Assembly: GCA_934133005.1 (NCBI GenBank)
Contig: CAKPAI010000005.1
Coordinates: 1-64,000 of the forward strand
Origin: an uncultured Clostridia bacterium
GTDB taxonomy: Bacteria > Bacillota > Clostridia > TANB77 > CAG-508
Reading direction: 5' to 3'
DNA: 64,000 bases
Shown: piece after piece, positions 37,129 to 46,063 of the stretch
Layout of the letters: every line of letters begins with the position of its first letter
Position numbering within the stretch: position 1 is the stretch's first letter
The notes under the pieces: model-generated
What the model was told of the DNA's origin: nothing
Databases searched by the model: none
What the model saw: the letters and a program-made list of their open reading frames with translations, nothing else
Program-made: the position numbers and the translations under genes

Positions 37129-38436
37129 ATGAAAGAATATTTAGAAATTGATAACATTGAAGCTTTAGAAATATTAGATTCTAGAGGAAATCCAACAGTA
37201 CAAGTAGAAGTTACAACAGTAGACGGATTTAGCGGAGTAGCAATGGTTCCATCTGGTGCTTCAACAGGAAGTTTTGAAGCTGTTGAATTAAGAGATGGTG
37301 ACAAATCAAGATATATGGGAAAAGGAGTTTTAAAAGCTGTTGAAAATGTAAACAAAATAATCGCTCCAGCACTTTGCGGAATGAATGTATATGATCAACC
37401 AGCAATAGATAAAGCTCTTATCGATTTAGACGGAACAGAAAACAAAGGTAAATTAGGAGCAAATGCAACTTTAGGTGTATCTTTAGCAGTAGCAAAAGCA
37501 GCAGCAGCTTCTTTAGGCCTTGAATTATATCAATATATTGGTGGAGTAAACAGCAAAACATTACCAGTTCCAATGATGAACATCATGAACGGTGGTAAAC
37601 ATGCTGATTCTACACTAAGTGTACAAGAATTTATGATTATGCCAGTAGGAGCAAAATCATTCAGCGAATGCTTAAGAATGTGTGCTGAAATATATCATAC
37701 ATTAAAGAATGTATTAAAGAAAAAAGGTCTTGGAACAGGTGTTGGTGACGAAGGTGGATTTGCACCAATGGTTAAAGACGAAGACGAAGCTTTACAATTA
37801 TTAGTTGAAGCAATCAAAGAAGCTGGATACAAACCAGGAGAAGAAGTTTGCATAGCTCTAGACTTAGCTGCAACAGAAATGTATGACGAAGCTAAGAAAA
37901 TAGGAAAAGAAGGACAATATCATTTCTGGAAAATAGGTGTTACAAAAACATGTGACGAAATGATAGACTTTATAGCAGACATCTGTGAAAGATATCCAAT
38001 AATCTCAGTAGAAGACGGTTTAGCTGAAGAAGACTGGGAAGGATGGAAAAAACTAACAGAAAGATTAGGAAACAAAGTTCAATTAGTTGGTGATGACTTA
38101 TTTGTTACAAACATCAAGAGATTACAAAAAGGAATCGACATGGGAGTTACAAACAGTATATTAATCAAACTAAACCAAATTGGAACATTAACAGAAACAT
38201 TAGATGCTATAGAACTTGCAAAGAAGAACGGATACACAGCAGTTGTTTCTCACAGAAGTGGTGAAACAGAAGATACAACACTTGCTGATGTTGCAGTTGC
38301 TACAAATGCAGGACAAATCAAAACAGGTGCTCCTTGCAGAACAGATAGAGTTGCTAAATATAACAGACTATTAAACATCGAACATCAATTAGGTGATATA
38401 GCTGTTTATGAAGGAAGAAAAGCTTTAAAGAAATAA
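37129..38436 (+). CDS. eno: enolase
   Basis: Converts 2-phosphoglycerate to phosphoenolpyruvate in the cytoplasm. SGASTGSFEAVELRDGD near residue 42, GDEGGFAP near 206 and the magnesium and catalytic motifs SVEDGLAEEDWEGW, LVGDDLFVTN and LIKLNQIGT are all present. SHRSGETEDTTLADVAV closes the active site. Length 435 is normal. Codons end in C more often than in neighbours (for example AAC, ATC, GAC), as expected for a highly expressed gene, and an AGGAGG ribosome site supports strong translation. It is a single-gene unit with its own promoter and terminator. Confidence 0.98.
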   Translation: MKEYLEIDNIEALEILDSRGNPTVQVEVTTVDGFSGVAMVPSGASTGSFEAVELRDGDKSRYMGKGVLKAVENVNKIIAPALCGMNVYDQPAIDKALIDLDGTENKGKLGANATLGVSLAVAKAAAASLGLELYQYIGGVNSKTLPVPMMNIMNGGKHADSTLSVQEFMIMPVGAKSFSECLRMCAEIYHTLKNVLKKKGLGTGVGDEGGFAPMVKDEDEALQLLVEAIKEAGYKPGEEVCIALDLAATEMYDEAKKIGKEGQYHFWKIGVTKTCDEMIDFIADICERYPIISVEDGLAEEDWEGWKKLTERLGNKVQLVGDDLFVTNIKRLQKGIDMGVTNSILIKLNQIGTLTETLDAIELAKKNGYTAVVSHRSGETEDTTLADVAVATNAGQIKTGAPCRTDRVAKYNRLLNIEHQLGDIAVYEGRKALKK

Positions 38437-38456
38437 TTTTAAATAATAATAAAAGG

Positions 38457-38490
38457 CAGAATGTACTTTTAAGGTATATTCTGTTTTTTT
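38457..38490 (+). terminator. terminator after eno
   Basis: CAGAATGTAC pairs imperfectly with GGTATATTCTG over a T-rich loop, followed by a run of seven T. Confidence 0.65.
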
Positions 38491-38500
38491 ATAGAATTAG

Positions 38501-38529
38501 TTGACAAATTATGTTAAGTAATATATAAT
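38501..38529 (+). promoter_or_regulatory. perfect-consensus promoter for GC-rich gene 1
   Basis: TTGACA at 38501-38506, 17-base spacer, TATAAT at 38524-38529. AGGAGG precedes the ATG at 38574. Confidence 0.8.
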
Positions 38530-38573
38530 ATAAATGTCCGAAAAACAATTGAAAGCCTTTAGGAGGGCAAACT

Positions 38574-39053
38574 ATGAAGAAATGTAATCTGGACGGAAAT
38601 TTGCTTGATGCTGTGGCAATGGCTAGCGAAATACTTGGCCATGACATCGGAGAAAATGTTGTTCTTGTTGTTGACTCCGCTGATGCGGATGAGACTGGTG
38701 ACGAAACTTCTGCTTTCGAAGATGAATTAGAAGAGGATCAGAAGGCAATCGCCGAGTTCTACGATTTCTCTGATGATGATGAAGTTGAGGAAGATGATAC
38801 TGGCGATGATACTGACGATGATGTCATGTACATCATTGTGACGAGAAAGAGTCGCCGAGCAAATACTCGGGCAGGCAAAGCTCGTGAAAAGCGTGCGGTT
38901 GCGAAAAACGCACGCATCGCATCTCTGAACACCAAAAAGCGTGAGGAGAAAGACAAGCAAAATCATACGGATGGTCAGAATACGCGTGTACTTGTGGTGC
39001 ACAAGCTCGAAAAGCGGGCTGAAACGGTCACTGGAGCAAAGAAACATAAGTAA
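38574..39053 (+). CDS. GC-rich orphan gene 1, acidic-then-basic protein
   Basis: 159 residues, unrecognised. The first half is strongly acidic (Asp/Glu runs about 40-85), then comes VMYIIVTRKSRR, then a basic Lys/Arg-rich tail with AREKRAVAKNARI. No membrane helix or catalytic motif is visible. Base and codon use differ sharply from eno on one side and the dehydrogenase on the other: CTG, GCC, CGC and two in-frame CGG codons (T-CGG-G and G-CGG-G contexts). It has its own consensus promoter and GC-rich terminator, so it is a self-contained unit. Charge segregation suggests nucleic-acid or protein binding, but this is only a guess. Confidence 0.6.
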   Translation: MKKCNLDGNLLDAVAMASEILGHDIGENVVLVVDSADADETGDETSAFEDELEEDQKAIAEFYDFSDDDEVEEDDTGDDTDDDVMYIIVTRKSRRANTRAGKAREKRAVAKNARIASLNTKKREEKDKQNHTDGQNTRVLVVHKLEKRAETVTGAKKHK

Positions 39054-39101
39054 GCTCCATAGCAATCCATAAAAGGCAATAGTACGGAATAGTACTTAAA
39101 G

Positions 39102-39146
39102 TAGCAGGGCGAGGGAAAGTTCCTTCGGCCTGCTATTTTTTCATAA
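39102..39146 (+). terminator. terminator of GC-rich gene 1
   Basis: TAGCAGGGCGA pairs with TTCGGCCTGCTA, followed by six T residues. It is GC-rich compared with native terminators. Confidence 0.8.
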
Positions 39147-39178
39147 AATAAGTTTTTTATGAAAAAATAAAAATAGTC

Positions 39179-39207
39179 TTGATAAAATCATTTTTTTATA
39201 CTAGAAT
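39179..39207 (+). promoter_or_regulatory. promoter of the iron alcohol dehydrogenase gene
   Basis: TTGATA at 39179-39184, 17-base spacer, TAGAAT at 39202-39207. AAAGGAGG ribosome site just before 39240. Confidence 0.6.
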
Positions 39208-39239
39208 ATAAAAAGATTTAAACTAAAGGAGGAAAAAAG

Positions 39240-40394
39240 ATGGCACAAAGATTTGTTTTAAATGAAACATCATACTTTGGCAGAGGCTGTAGAGAGGTAC
39301 TACCAGAAGAAATTAAAAGTAGAGGTTATAAAAAAATATTAGTTGTAACAGATAAAGCACTATTCAATTGTGGAGTTACAGCAAAAGTTACAGATGTATT
39401 AGATGGAGCTAAAATCAAATACACTGTATATTCAGAAGTAAAACCAAATCCAAGTATCAAAAATGTACTAGATGGATTAAAAGAATGTAAGAAATTCGGT
39501 GCAGATGCAATAATTGCTGTAGGTGGTGGTTCTGCAATAGACACAGCAAAAGGAATTTCAATATTAATGACAAACCCAGATAGAGAAGATGTAGTTTCTT
39601 TAAATGGATTATCAAACACAAAACATAAAGGATTACCACTTATAGCTCTTCCAACAACACATGGAACAGCTGCAGAAGTAACAATAAATTATGTAATAAC
39701 AGATGAAGAAAGACAGGTAAAAATGGTATGTGTTGATCCACATGATATACCACTTCTAGCTGTAGTAGATTCAGAACTTATGGAATCATTACCAAAGGGA
39801 ACAGCTGCTGCAACAGGAATGGATGCATTAACACATGCAGTAGAAGGATATATTTGCAAAGCACATAACACAATGTCAGATATGTTCCACATGAGAGCAA
39901 TCGAACTTATATTTGCAAATTTACCAGCAGCAGTAAACGATAAAAATCCAGAAGCTATAGAAAACATGGCTCTTGCTCAATATATAGCAGGAATGGGATT
40001 CTCAAATGTAGGACTAGGAATAGTTCACTCAATGGCACACCAATTAGGAGCAGTTTATGATACTCCTCATGGTTTAGCAAATGCAATATTATTACCAACA
40101 GTAATGAGATTTAATGGCGTTGTTTGTGCTCAAAGATTTAGAGAAATTCTATGCCATATAGGTAGACCAGATGCTGCTCATCTAAATGACCAAGATGTTA
40201 TAAACACATTTGTATGGATGATATCAGAACTTGCTAAATCAGTAGGAATTACTCAAACTGTAAAAGATACAGGTTGCAAAGAAGAAGACTTAGAAATGCT
40301 TGCTGAAAAAGCAATGCAAGATCCTTGCAAACCAGGAAATCCAAGAGAAGTTACAAAAGAGGATTTCATAGAATTATACAGACAAGCAATGTAA
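39240..40394 (+). CDS. iron-containing alcohol dehydrogenase
   Basis: Group III NAD(P)-dependent alcohol/aldehyde dehydrogenase. IAVGGGSAIDTAKG near residue 95 binds the nucleotide, and LPTTHGTAAEVTINYVITDE follows. Iron ligands lie in MDALTHAVEGYI, GIVHSMAHQLGAVYDTPHGLA with three His, and the downstream region. Length 384 is typical of lactaldehyde reductase (FucO) and 1,3-propanediol or butanol dehydrogenases, and sequence reading alone does not choose between them. It is a monocistronic gene with its own promoter and terminator. An AAGGAGG ribosome site and C-ending codons suggest good expression. A fermentative role is likely in such an organism. Confidence 0.92.
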   Translation: MAQRFVLNETSYFGRGCREVLPEEIKSRGYKKILVVTDKALFNCGVTAKVTDVLDGAKIKYTVYSEVKPNPSIKNVLDGLKECKKFGADAIIAVGGGSAIDTAKGISILMTNPDREDVVSLNGLSNTKHKGLPLIALPTTHGTAAEVTINYVITDEERQVKMVCVDPHDIPLLAVVDSELMESLPKGTAAATGMDALTHAVEGYICKAHNTMSDMFHMRAIELIFANLPAAVNDKNPEAIENMALAQYIAGMGFSNVGLGIVHSMAHQLGAVYDTPHGLANAILLPTVMRFNGVVCAQRFREILCHIGRPDAAHLNDQDVINTFVWMISELAKSVGITQTVKDTGCKEEDLEMLAEKAMQDPCKPGNPREVTKEDFIELYRQAM

Positions 40395-40414
40395 TCTAAA
40401 TAAAGTAACATATA

Positions 40415-40448
40415 AAAGCAAGTAATTAGTTTTATTACTTGCTTTTTT
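40415..40448 (+). terminator. terminator after the alcohol dehydrogenase gene
   Basis: AAGCAAGTAAT and ATTACTTGCTT form an 11-base stem followed by T residues. Confidence 0.85.
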
Positions 40449-40478
40449 CTAAAATTTTAAGTATCAAAGGAAATAAAA

Positions 40479-41246
40479 ATGATAGACGTAGAAAATATAA
40501 AGCAAAAATTTAAAGAATATGTATCAAATTATGATCCAAAAAATGAAAGAATAAGTTTAAAAATTGAACATATAGAAAATGTAGCTAAAAACTGTGAAAT
40601 GCTTGCTAAAAAGCTAAACTTTAATGAAGATGACACAAATCTAGCAATAGCAATTGGCTATTTTCATGATATAGGAAGATTTGAACAAGTAAGAATTGCT
40701 GATACTTTTAGCGATAAAGAAAGCAAAATAAATCATGCTGAAAAAGGCGTTGAAGTACTAGAGAATAATAATTTTATAAGAGAATTTATAAAAGATGATA
40801 AATATGATAATATAATAAAAAGGGCTGTGTTAAATCACAATAAGGCAAGCAAAAATATTGATAAAGATTTAACTCCAAAGGAATTATTATTTGCAAAAAT
40901 TATAAGAGATGCAGATAAAATTGATATTTTTAGAATTATTGCAGATGAGAAATATTCTATGGAATCAATATTTTGGTATAACACTTGGAATACAAAAGAA
41001 ATAAATAAAAAAATTCTAGATGAATTTTATGAAGGACATGAATTAGATTATTCTATGATAAAAAATAATGCAGATGTACTTGTAACATTTTATGCATACA
41101 TGAATGATTTAAATTTTGAATATTCTAAAGATATTGTAATAAAGAACAAATATTTAGAGAAGTTTACAAAAAGAGCAACAGAAAAATTTGAATCTGAAAA
41201 TGTAAAGGAATGTGCACGAAACATGCTAAAAGAAATTCATAATTAA
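40479..41246 (+). CDS. HD-domain phosphohydrolase
   Basis: 255 residues with a metal-dependent HD fold. KIEHIENVAKNCEMLAKKL near residue 27 supplies the first His, AIGYFHDIGRFEQ near 62 the HD doublet, HNKASKNI the next His, and RDADKIDIFRI the last Asp. It resembles uncharacterised clostridial HD hydrolases acting on nucleotides or phosphomonoesters, and the substrate is unknown. It has a weak AAGGA ribosome site at 40468-40472 and is followed 11 bases later by an unrecognised gene in the same direction. Confidence 0.8.
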   Translation: MIDVENIKQKFKEYVSNYDPKNERISLKIEHIENVAKNCEMLAKKLNFNEDDTNLAIAIGYFHDIGRFEQVRIADTFSDKESKINHAEKGVEVLENNNFIREFIKDDKYDNIIKRAVLNHNKASKNIDKDLTPKELLFAKIIRDADKIDIFRIIADEKYSMESIFWYNTWNTKEINKKILDEFYEGHELDYSMIKNNADVLVTFYAYMNDLNFEYSKDIVIKNKYLEKFTKRATEKFESENVKECARNMLKEIHN

Positions 41247-41257
41247 GTGGTGAAAAA

Positions 41258-42667
41258 ATGAAAGATAAAAAAGATATTAAAGAAAAGATGTTAGAACTGT
41301 ATAGTACAGAAAGTAGTATGGAAAGAGAAAAAGTTCAGGATATAATATTCTTGGATAATTTAAAATTTAAGCCTTATAATGCGATGGCAGAATTTAGTCA
41401 GGCAGATTTATTTATAGTTAAAAAGCAAGAACCAGATGAAAAAGAAAATGGAAAATATATAGAAATAATGGAACTTTATATTCAAAATGAGCAAGTATAT
41501 TTAAAAGTAGGAGATTTAATTAACGGCAAGATTATATTTACAGAAGAATACTTAGAGTATGTTGCATCAATAAATGCTCTAATTGCAGATGTTGTGAAAA
41601 AACAAAACGGGCATGATTTGCCAGTTCAAGAACAAACCCATGAAGATGCTATACAACTAGATAAGGATGATCTTGAACATCAATATACATTAAAAAGGCT
41701 TGAGAAAACGGAAGAAAAAAGGGCAGAACCTCAGACGGAGCAAGAACAAGAAAAGCAAGCAATTACAAAGATTGCTGAGAAATCTGGAATGTCAGAAGGA
41801 GATTTAAGTTCATGTTCAGAAATATCTCCAACTCAAAAGATAACAAATGAAAAGTCTTTTGAAGATATTACTAATATGAAAGATAAGTATATTAAAGTAT
41901 TTGTTGTAAATTCTGACTCAAATTCAAGAGGTACATCTAGATTTGCGTTCTGGGGCTTAAGAAAAGATGGTGAAGTTGAACAAATTCCAGGTCTAGAAGA
42001 AAGAGATGGAGTAAATACAGGTAAGGAAATATGTGCTATAAATAGAGATGGTTCGGAAGTTACTAAAAAACAAACTACTGCGTTATTTTCACTTGAAGGT
42101 AAAGAAGAAGGTTTTGCATTAACTATAGGACAATACGGAATTCTTGAAACTGATTATGTGAGAAGAGCTCCTGAACAAGGAGATAAGCCTTTATCAATTC
42201 CTGTCGAAACTTCAACACAAATTTATCCGACTACAATGCAGGTAAGAAAATTTATGAATGATAAATATATGAATAAAGCTGATTTAAAAAAGACAACACA
42301 AGCTGCAAACCATCAATTAGATAGTCATGGAGATGAGAAAGCAGAAGTAGAAACAACAAACTTATCACAAATTTCCGAAAGAATAAAAGACAAAGCAATA
42401 AATATAAATGAAGAAGTTACATTGCATAATGGTAGAATAACAACAATTGCTAAAGAAGCAGTAAGATTGGAAATGTCAATAACTGAATATACAAATAGAT
42501 TTGAACAGTTAGAAGGCGACTGTATTGCAGACAAAATAGAACTAATTGCACAAGAAAAACAAATGGAACATGTAAGGCAAGAAGAAAGAGCAAGAGAGGA
42601 AAGAATGACTCCAGAAGAAGAAGCAGAAGAAAGAAGATTAAGAGAACAAATGAAGAAAATGATGTAA
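41258..42667 (+). CDS. uncharacterised hydrophilic protein with C-terminal coiled coil
   Basis: 469 residues, no signal peptide or membrane helix. There is a compact N-terminal region (about 1-115), then a Glu/Gln-rich linker (about 120-175). A central domain follows with FVVNSDSNSRGTSRFAFWG and a block of strands around ALFSLEGKEEGFALTIGQYG. The very charged helical tail (EERAREERMTPEEEAEERR) is probably a coiled coil. It is not a family I recognise. Its GTGGTG ribosome site region overlaps the end of the HD gene spacing. A strong hairpin follows the stop. Confidence 0.5.
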   Translation: MKDKKDIKEKMLELYSTESSMEREKVQDIIFLDNLKFKPYNAMAEFSQADLFIVKKQEPDEKENGKYIEIMELYIQNEQVYLKVGDLINGKIIFTEEYLEYVASINALIADVVKKQNGHDLPVQEQTHEDAIQLDKDDLEHQYTLKRLEKTEEKRAEPQTEQEQEKQAITKIAEKSGMSEGDLSSCSEISPTQKITNEKSFEDITNMKDKYIKVFVVNSDSNSRGTSRFAFWGLRKDGEVEQIPGLEERDGVNTGKEICAINRDGSEVTKKQTTALFSLEGKEEGFALTIGQYGILETDYVRRAPEQGDKPLSIPVETSTQIYPTTMQVRKFMNDKYMNKADLKKTTQAANHQLDSHGDEKAEVETTNLSQISERIKDKAININEEVTLHNGRITTIAKEAVRLEMSITEYTNRFEQLEGDCIADKIELIAQEKQMEHVRQEERAREERMTPEEEAEERRLREQMKKMM

Positions 42668-42676
42668 AAAATATAT

Positions 42677-42707
42677 AATCCCCCTAATTATAAAATTAGG
42701 GGGATTT
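42677..42707. terminator. bidirectional terminator between the coiled-coil gene and asnB
   Basis: AATCCCCCTAAT and ATTAGGGGGATT form a perfect 12-base stem between converging genes, with T and A tracts on the two sides. Confidence 0.85.
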
Positions 42708-42708
42708 A

Positions 42709-44565
42709 TTATATTCTAAATTCAGGTTTGTAAATTTCAAGCCACATATTAACCTGACACAAATATGCCATAAGTTGAGGACCAGTCATTAGCTGACCGA
42801 ACCAAGGTCTTGAAAAAGCTTTACCGTCAGTCTCTAGAATCTGAAGAATATATTTTCTATTTAATAATTTATTTATTGGAGCATCTTCATCTTTCATTAT
42901 TTCTGAAAGTAATTTTTTTACAGCACTAAGATATGTCGGATTCCAAGTTTTTGGATAAGGACTCTTTTTTCTTTCAACAATTTCATCAGGTAAAAGTCCT
43001 TTCATAATATGACGAAGGAGTCCTTTTTCTCTACCATTTAAAGCTTTCATATCCCAAGGAATATTCCAAACATATTCTGCAAGTCTATAATCACAAAATG
43101 GAACTCTAAGTTCTAAGCCATTAAACATTGCCATTCTATCAGAACGGTCCAAAAGAGTCTGCATAAACCAATTTAACGTTAAATAAGAAATCTTTCGCAT
43201 TTGGGCAGTCTCGTGAGAATCAGACGGTAATATTTTTACGTTTGCTAAGCTTTCGTTATATCTAAAGTCAATGTAAGATTTTAAATCTACTTTAGAAGAA
43301 ATTGCTGGATTTAATAATTCTTGCCTTTCCTGGAGTGCAATTGACCATGGGAAGGTATTTGAATTTAATGCGTCTTCTCTAAAGAACCATGGATATCCAC
43401 AAAATATTTCATCTGCACATTCACCAGTTAAAGCTACAGTTGAAGTAGGCTTAACATTTTTACAAAATAGAAGAAGGGAAGAGTCAACATCTGCCATTCC
43501 TGGCATATCTCGTGCAATCATAGCTTCTTTTAAGTAACTTGCAAGCTCTGGAGTATCTAACATAACTGTTTTATGGTTAGTATGATATTTTTCCTTCATA
43601 ATATTTATATAGTAATTATCTGAATTGGGCTGAAAATCAGTCTTTTTAAAGTTTTTATCATTATCTATATAGTCAACTGAATAGGTATCTAATGTTCCAA
43701 GACCATGTTTTTTATAATAATTTGAGGCATACATAGTAATTATACTAGAGTCTAAACCGCCAGATAAAAATGTACATAGTGGAACATCTGAAACTAGTTG
43801 TCTTTCAATTGAATCTTCTAATAAATTTTTTACCTTATCACAAGTAGTATTAAAGTCATCATTATGTGGTGCGCTTTCTAATCTCCAGTACTTTCCACCA
43901 TGAAAACCAGAGGCATTAAAAATTCCAAAACTTGCAGGTTTTAATTCATAAATTTCTTTAAAAATAGTAGTGCCAGGAGTATGTGCAGGACCAATACCAA
44001 AAAGTTCTGAAATTCCTTGAGAATCTAAAACAGGGTATATTCCAGGGTATTCAAGTAGAGCTTTTATTTCTGAAGCAAATATAAAAGTGTTATCTATAAT
44101 TGAATAAAATAGAGGTTTTACTCCAAAATGATCTCTTGCTACAAATAACTCTTTTTTATTCTCATTCCAAATGGCAAAAGCAAAAATTCCATTTAGTTTA
44201 TTTACTACATCATTACCAAAATGAATATAAGCTTTTAAAAGGACTTCTGTATCACAATGTCCAAAGAAGGTAAATCCATTATCAGACAATTCCTTTTTTA
44301 GTTCATTTGTATTATAAATTTGACCATTATAAGTAATTATGTAAGAATTACCTTGATATGTACACTTCATCGGTTGAGCGCCATTAGCTGGGTCAATAAC
44401 AATTAGTCTACTGTGCCCAAGAGATACATTTTTTGAAATATAACTACCTGATTCATCTGGGCCACGTCTTAACAAAGTTTTTTTCATCTTTTCAATAATT
44501 TCAACTTTTTCATCTTTTGTAAAAATATTATTATCTAAATCACAAAATCCTACAATTCCACACAT
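42709..44565 (-). CDS. asnB: asparagine synthase (glutamine-hydrolysing)
   Basis: Makes asparagine from aspartate, glutamine and ATP. The N-terminal glutaminase domain begins MCGIVGFCD with the nucleophile Cys2, followed by RRGPDESG and YNGQIYN. The synthetase domain has the PP-loop FLSGGLDSSIITMYA near residue 268 and LTGECADEIFCGYPWF near 388. Length 618 is normal for the bacterial AsnB class that is larger than E. coli AsnB. It is transcribed leftward alone. An AGGAGG site lies just upstream of the ATG, and it shares a terminator hairpin with the converging gene. Confidence 0.93.
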   Translation of the reverse strand: MCGIVGFCDLDNNIFTKDEKVEIIEKMKKTLLRRGPDESGSYISKNVSLGHSRLIVIDPANGAQPMKCTYQGNSYIITYNGQIYNTNELKKELSDNGFTFFGHCDTEVLLKAYIHFGNDVVNKLNGIFAFAIWNENKKELFVARDHFGVKPLFYSIIDNTFIFASEIKALLEYPGIYPVLDSQGISELFGIGPAHTPGTTIFKEIYELKPASFGIFNASGFHGGKYWRLESAPHNDDFNTTCDKVKNLLEDSIERQLVSDVPLCTFLSGGLDSSIITMYASNYYKKHGLGTLDTYSVDYIDNDKNFKKTDFQPNSDNYYINIMKEKYHTNHKTVMLDTPELASYLKEAMIARDMPGMADVDSSLLLFCKNVKPTSTVALTGECADEIFCGYPWFFREDALNSNTFPWSIALQERQELLNPAISSKVDLKSYIDFRYNESLANVKILPSDSHETAQMRKISYLTLNWFMQTLLDRSDRMAMFNGLELRVPFCDYRLAEYVWNIPWDMKALNGREKGLLRHIMKGLLPDEIVERKKSPYPKTWNPTYLSAVKKLLSEIMKDEDAPINKLLNRKYILQILETDGKAFSRPWFGQLMTGPQLMAYLCQVNMWLEIYKPEFRI

Positions 44566-44647
44566 AAATCCTCCTAAAAAAGTAAAAAAAATTAACTAAT
44601 TATATTATATGCGTGAAAATTAAAAAAAGTCCTTCAAAAGAAGAACT

Positions 44648-45310
44648 TTAAAAATGACATTGATATTTATAATCATTAATAGAAAGAAAACTTTCTGTTT
44701 TATCAGCAATGCTATTTATACTATTTATTATTTTAGTTTTAGTGTTTTTTGGTTTTGAGAAATTTATAGTTTTGTATTTGCCACTTGCAAGCTTACTATA
44801 ACATTCTCTACAAACTGGAATGTACTCAGCGTCTCCAACCATAATATCACTATCTTTATGCCCCTTATAATATGAAAATACAGCTTCTTCACATTTACAA
44901 ACCTCACAAATTGATGTCATAATTTCAATGTTGTCAGCAATACACATTAAGTCTCCCATTTTTCCAAAAACTTTCTTTTCAGAAGTAAGGTTAAGACCTG
45001 CTATATAAAATTTTTTTCCTTCAGAAGCTAGCTTATCAATAGTAGAAACATCCCCAGTTAGGAATTGAAATTCGTCAATAAAATATGAATCTGCATCAAA
45101 TTTAGAAATTTCTGAAATGTCATGAATATTTATTGCTTGAACGGTATTTCCAGCACGAGTAGCAATAATATTTTCGCCACATCTATCATCTAAAGTTGGT
45201 TTAAAGACTTTTATATTTTTTCCAGCGATAAGTTGTCTTTTTAACTCATTAAAAATTTTTTGACTTTTGCCACATTTCATTGGTCCAGTGTAAACATTTA
45301 TATATCCCAT
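44648..45310 (-). CDS. tdk: thymidine kinase, type II
   Basis: Phosphorylates thymidine or deoxyuridine in salvage. The protein begins MGYINVYTGPMKCGKS with the P-loop at residues 9-16. YFIDEFQFL is the Walker-B-like catalytic Glu region, and the zinc-binding cysteines are CEVCKCEE and CRECY. I start at 45310, with TGGAGA upstream, and discard a 21-residue extension in the longer frame that lacks a ribosome site. It is divergent from the dCMP deaminase gene at 45498, so two pyrimidine deoxynucleotide enzymes flank one regulatory gap. The C terminus carries about 40 extra residues after the zinc site. Confidence 0.92.
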   Translation of the reverse strand: MGYINVYTGPMKCGKSQKIFNELKRQLIAGKNIKVFKPTLDDRCGENIIATRAGNTVQAINIHDISEISKFDADSYFIDEFQFLTGDVSTIDKLASEGKKFYIAGLNLTSEKKVFGKMGDLMCIADNIEIMTSICEVCKCEEAVFSYYKGHKDSDIMVGDAEYIPVCRECYSKLASGKYKTINFSKPKNTKTKIINSINSIADKTESFLSINDYKYQCHF

Positions 45311-45497
45311 AATATTTTCTCCATTCAAAAAATTGCTACCTAGTAATATACAAGTAAAATTATTATTTGGCAATACCTTTTATAAATATTAAACACTAAT
45401 GAAATAATTGTAATAAAATGTAACATTTTGAATAAATATGATGAAATTTTGAAAAGACTATGATAGTATAATAAAAAATAGAAGGAGGAATAATAAA

Positions 45498-46001
45498 ATG
45501 AATGGAAGAACTAAAGGAGAATATTTAGGATGGGATGAATATTTTATGGCAATTGCAAAACTTTCTGCAATGAGAAGCAAAGATCCCTCAACTCAAGTTG
45601 GGGCTTGTATTGTAAGTGATGATAACAGAATTTTATCAATAGGATATAATGGAGCACCAAATGGATTTTGCGATGAACATTTTCCATGGGATAGAGAAGG
45701 AAAAAACTTAGAAACTAAATATCCATATGTATGTCATGCAGAAATGAATGCAATACTAAATTATAGAGGTTCAAGAAAAGAATTAGAAAATGCAAAAATA
45801 TATGTAGACTTATTTCCATGCAACGAATGTGCTAAGCTTATAATTCAAGCAGGAATAAAAGAAGTAATATTCTTATCAGATAAATATGCAAATTCAGAAA
45901 ATAATATAGCATCAAGAAAGTTATTTGATGAGTGCAAAGTAAAATATACAAAATTAGAATTGAATGAAAATTATAAAGATATTGAAATAAAATTGCAATA
46001 A
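45498..46001 (+). CDS. deoxycytidylate deaminase
   Basis: Zinc enzyme converting dCMP to dUMP, feeding thymidylate synthesis. WDEYFMAIAKLSAMRSKDPS and TQVGACIV open the fold. The zinc motif is CHAEMNAILNYRG near residue 76 (HAE), with PCNECAKLIIQAGIKE near 104 (PCxxC). FDEHFPWDRE before HAE is typical of ComEB/dCMP deaminases and not of plain cytidine deaminases. Length 167 is normal. AAGGAGG precedes the start. It lies head-to-head with tdk. Its stop overlaps the start of the SOS-type uvrA promoter region. Confidence 0.88.
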   Translation: MNGRTKGEYLGWDEYFMAIAKLSAMRSKDPSTQVGACIVSDDNRILSIGYNGAPNGFCDEHFPWDREGKNLETKYPYVCHAEMNAILNYRGSRKELENAKIYVDLFPCNECAKLIIQAGIKEVIFLSDKYANSENNIASRKLFDECKVKYTKLELNENYKDIEIKLQ

Positions 46002-46004
46002 TAC

Positions 46005-46033
46005 TTGATTTACGAACAAACATTTGATATAAT
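46005..46033 (+). promoter_or_regulatory. uvrA promoter
   Basis: TTGATT at 46005-46010, 17-base spacer and TATAAT at 46028-46033, about 30 bases before the uvrA start. The spacer contains a LexA-type box. Confidence 0.75.
46013..46026 (+). promoter_or_regulatory. LexA/DinR-type SOS box in the uvrA promoter
   Basis: CGAACAAACATTTG matches the Gram-positive consensus CGAACRNRYGTTYG at 13 of 14 positions (A for G at position 10). It lies between the -35 and -10 elements, where a bound repressor would block polymerase. Confidence 0.7.
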
Positions 46034-46063
46034 AAGTCTACTTTAAATCAAGGGGAGATTTAT

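Noticed and set aside
38727..39065. Minus-strand ORF of 112 codons opposite GC-rich gene 1
   Set aside because: No ribosome site or promoter on that strand. The + strand frame has a perfect-consensus promoter and AGGAGG.
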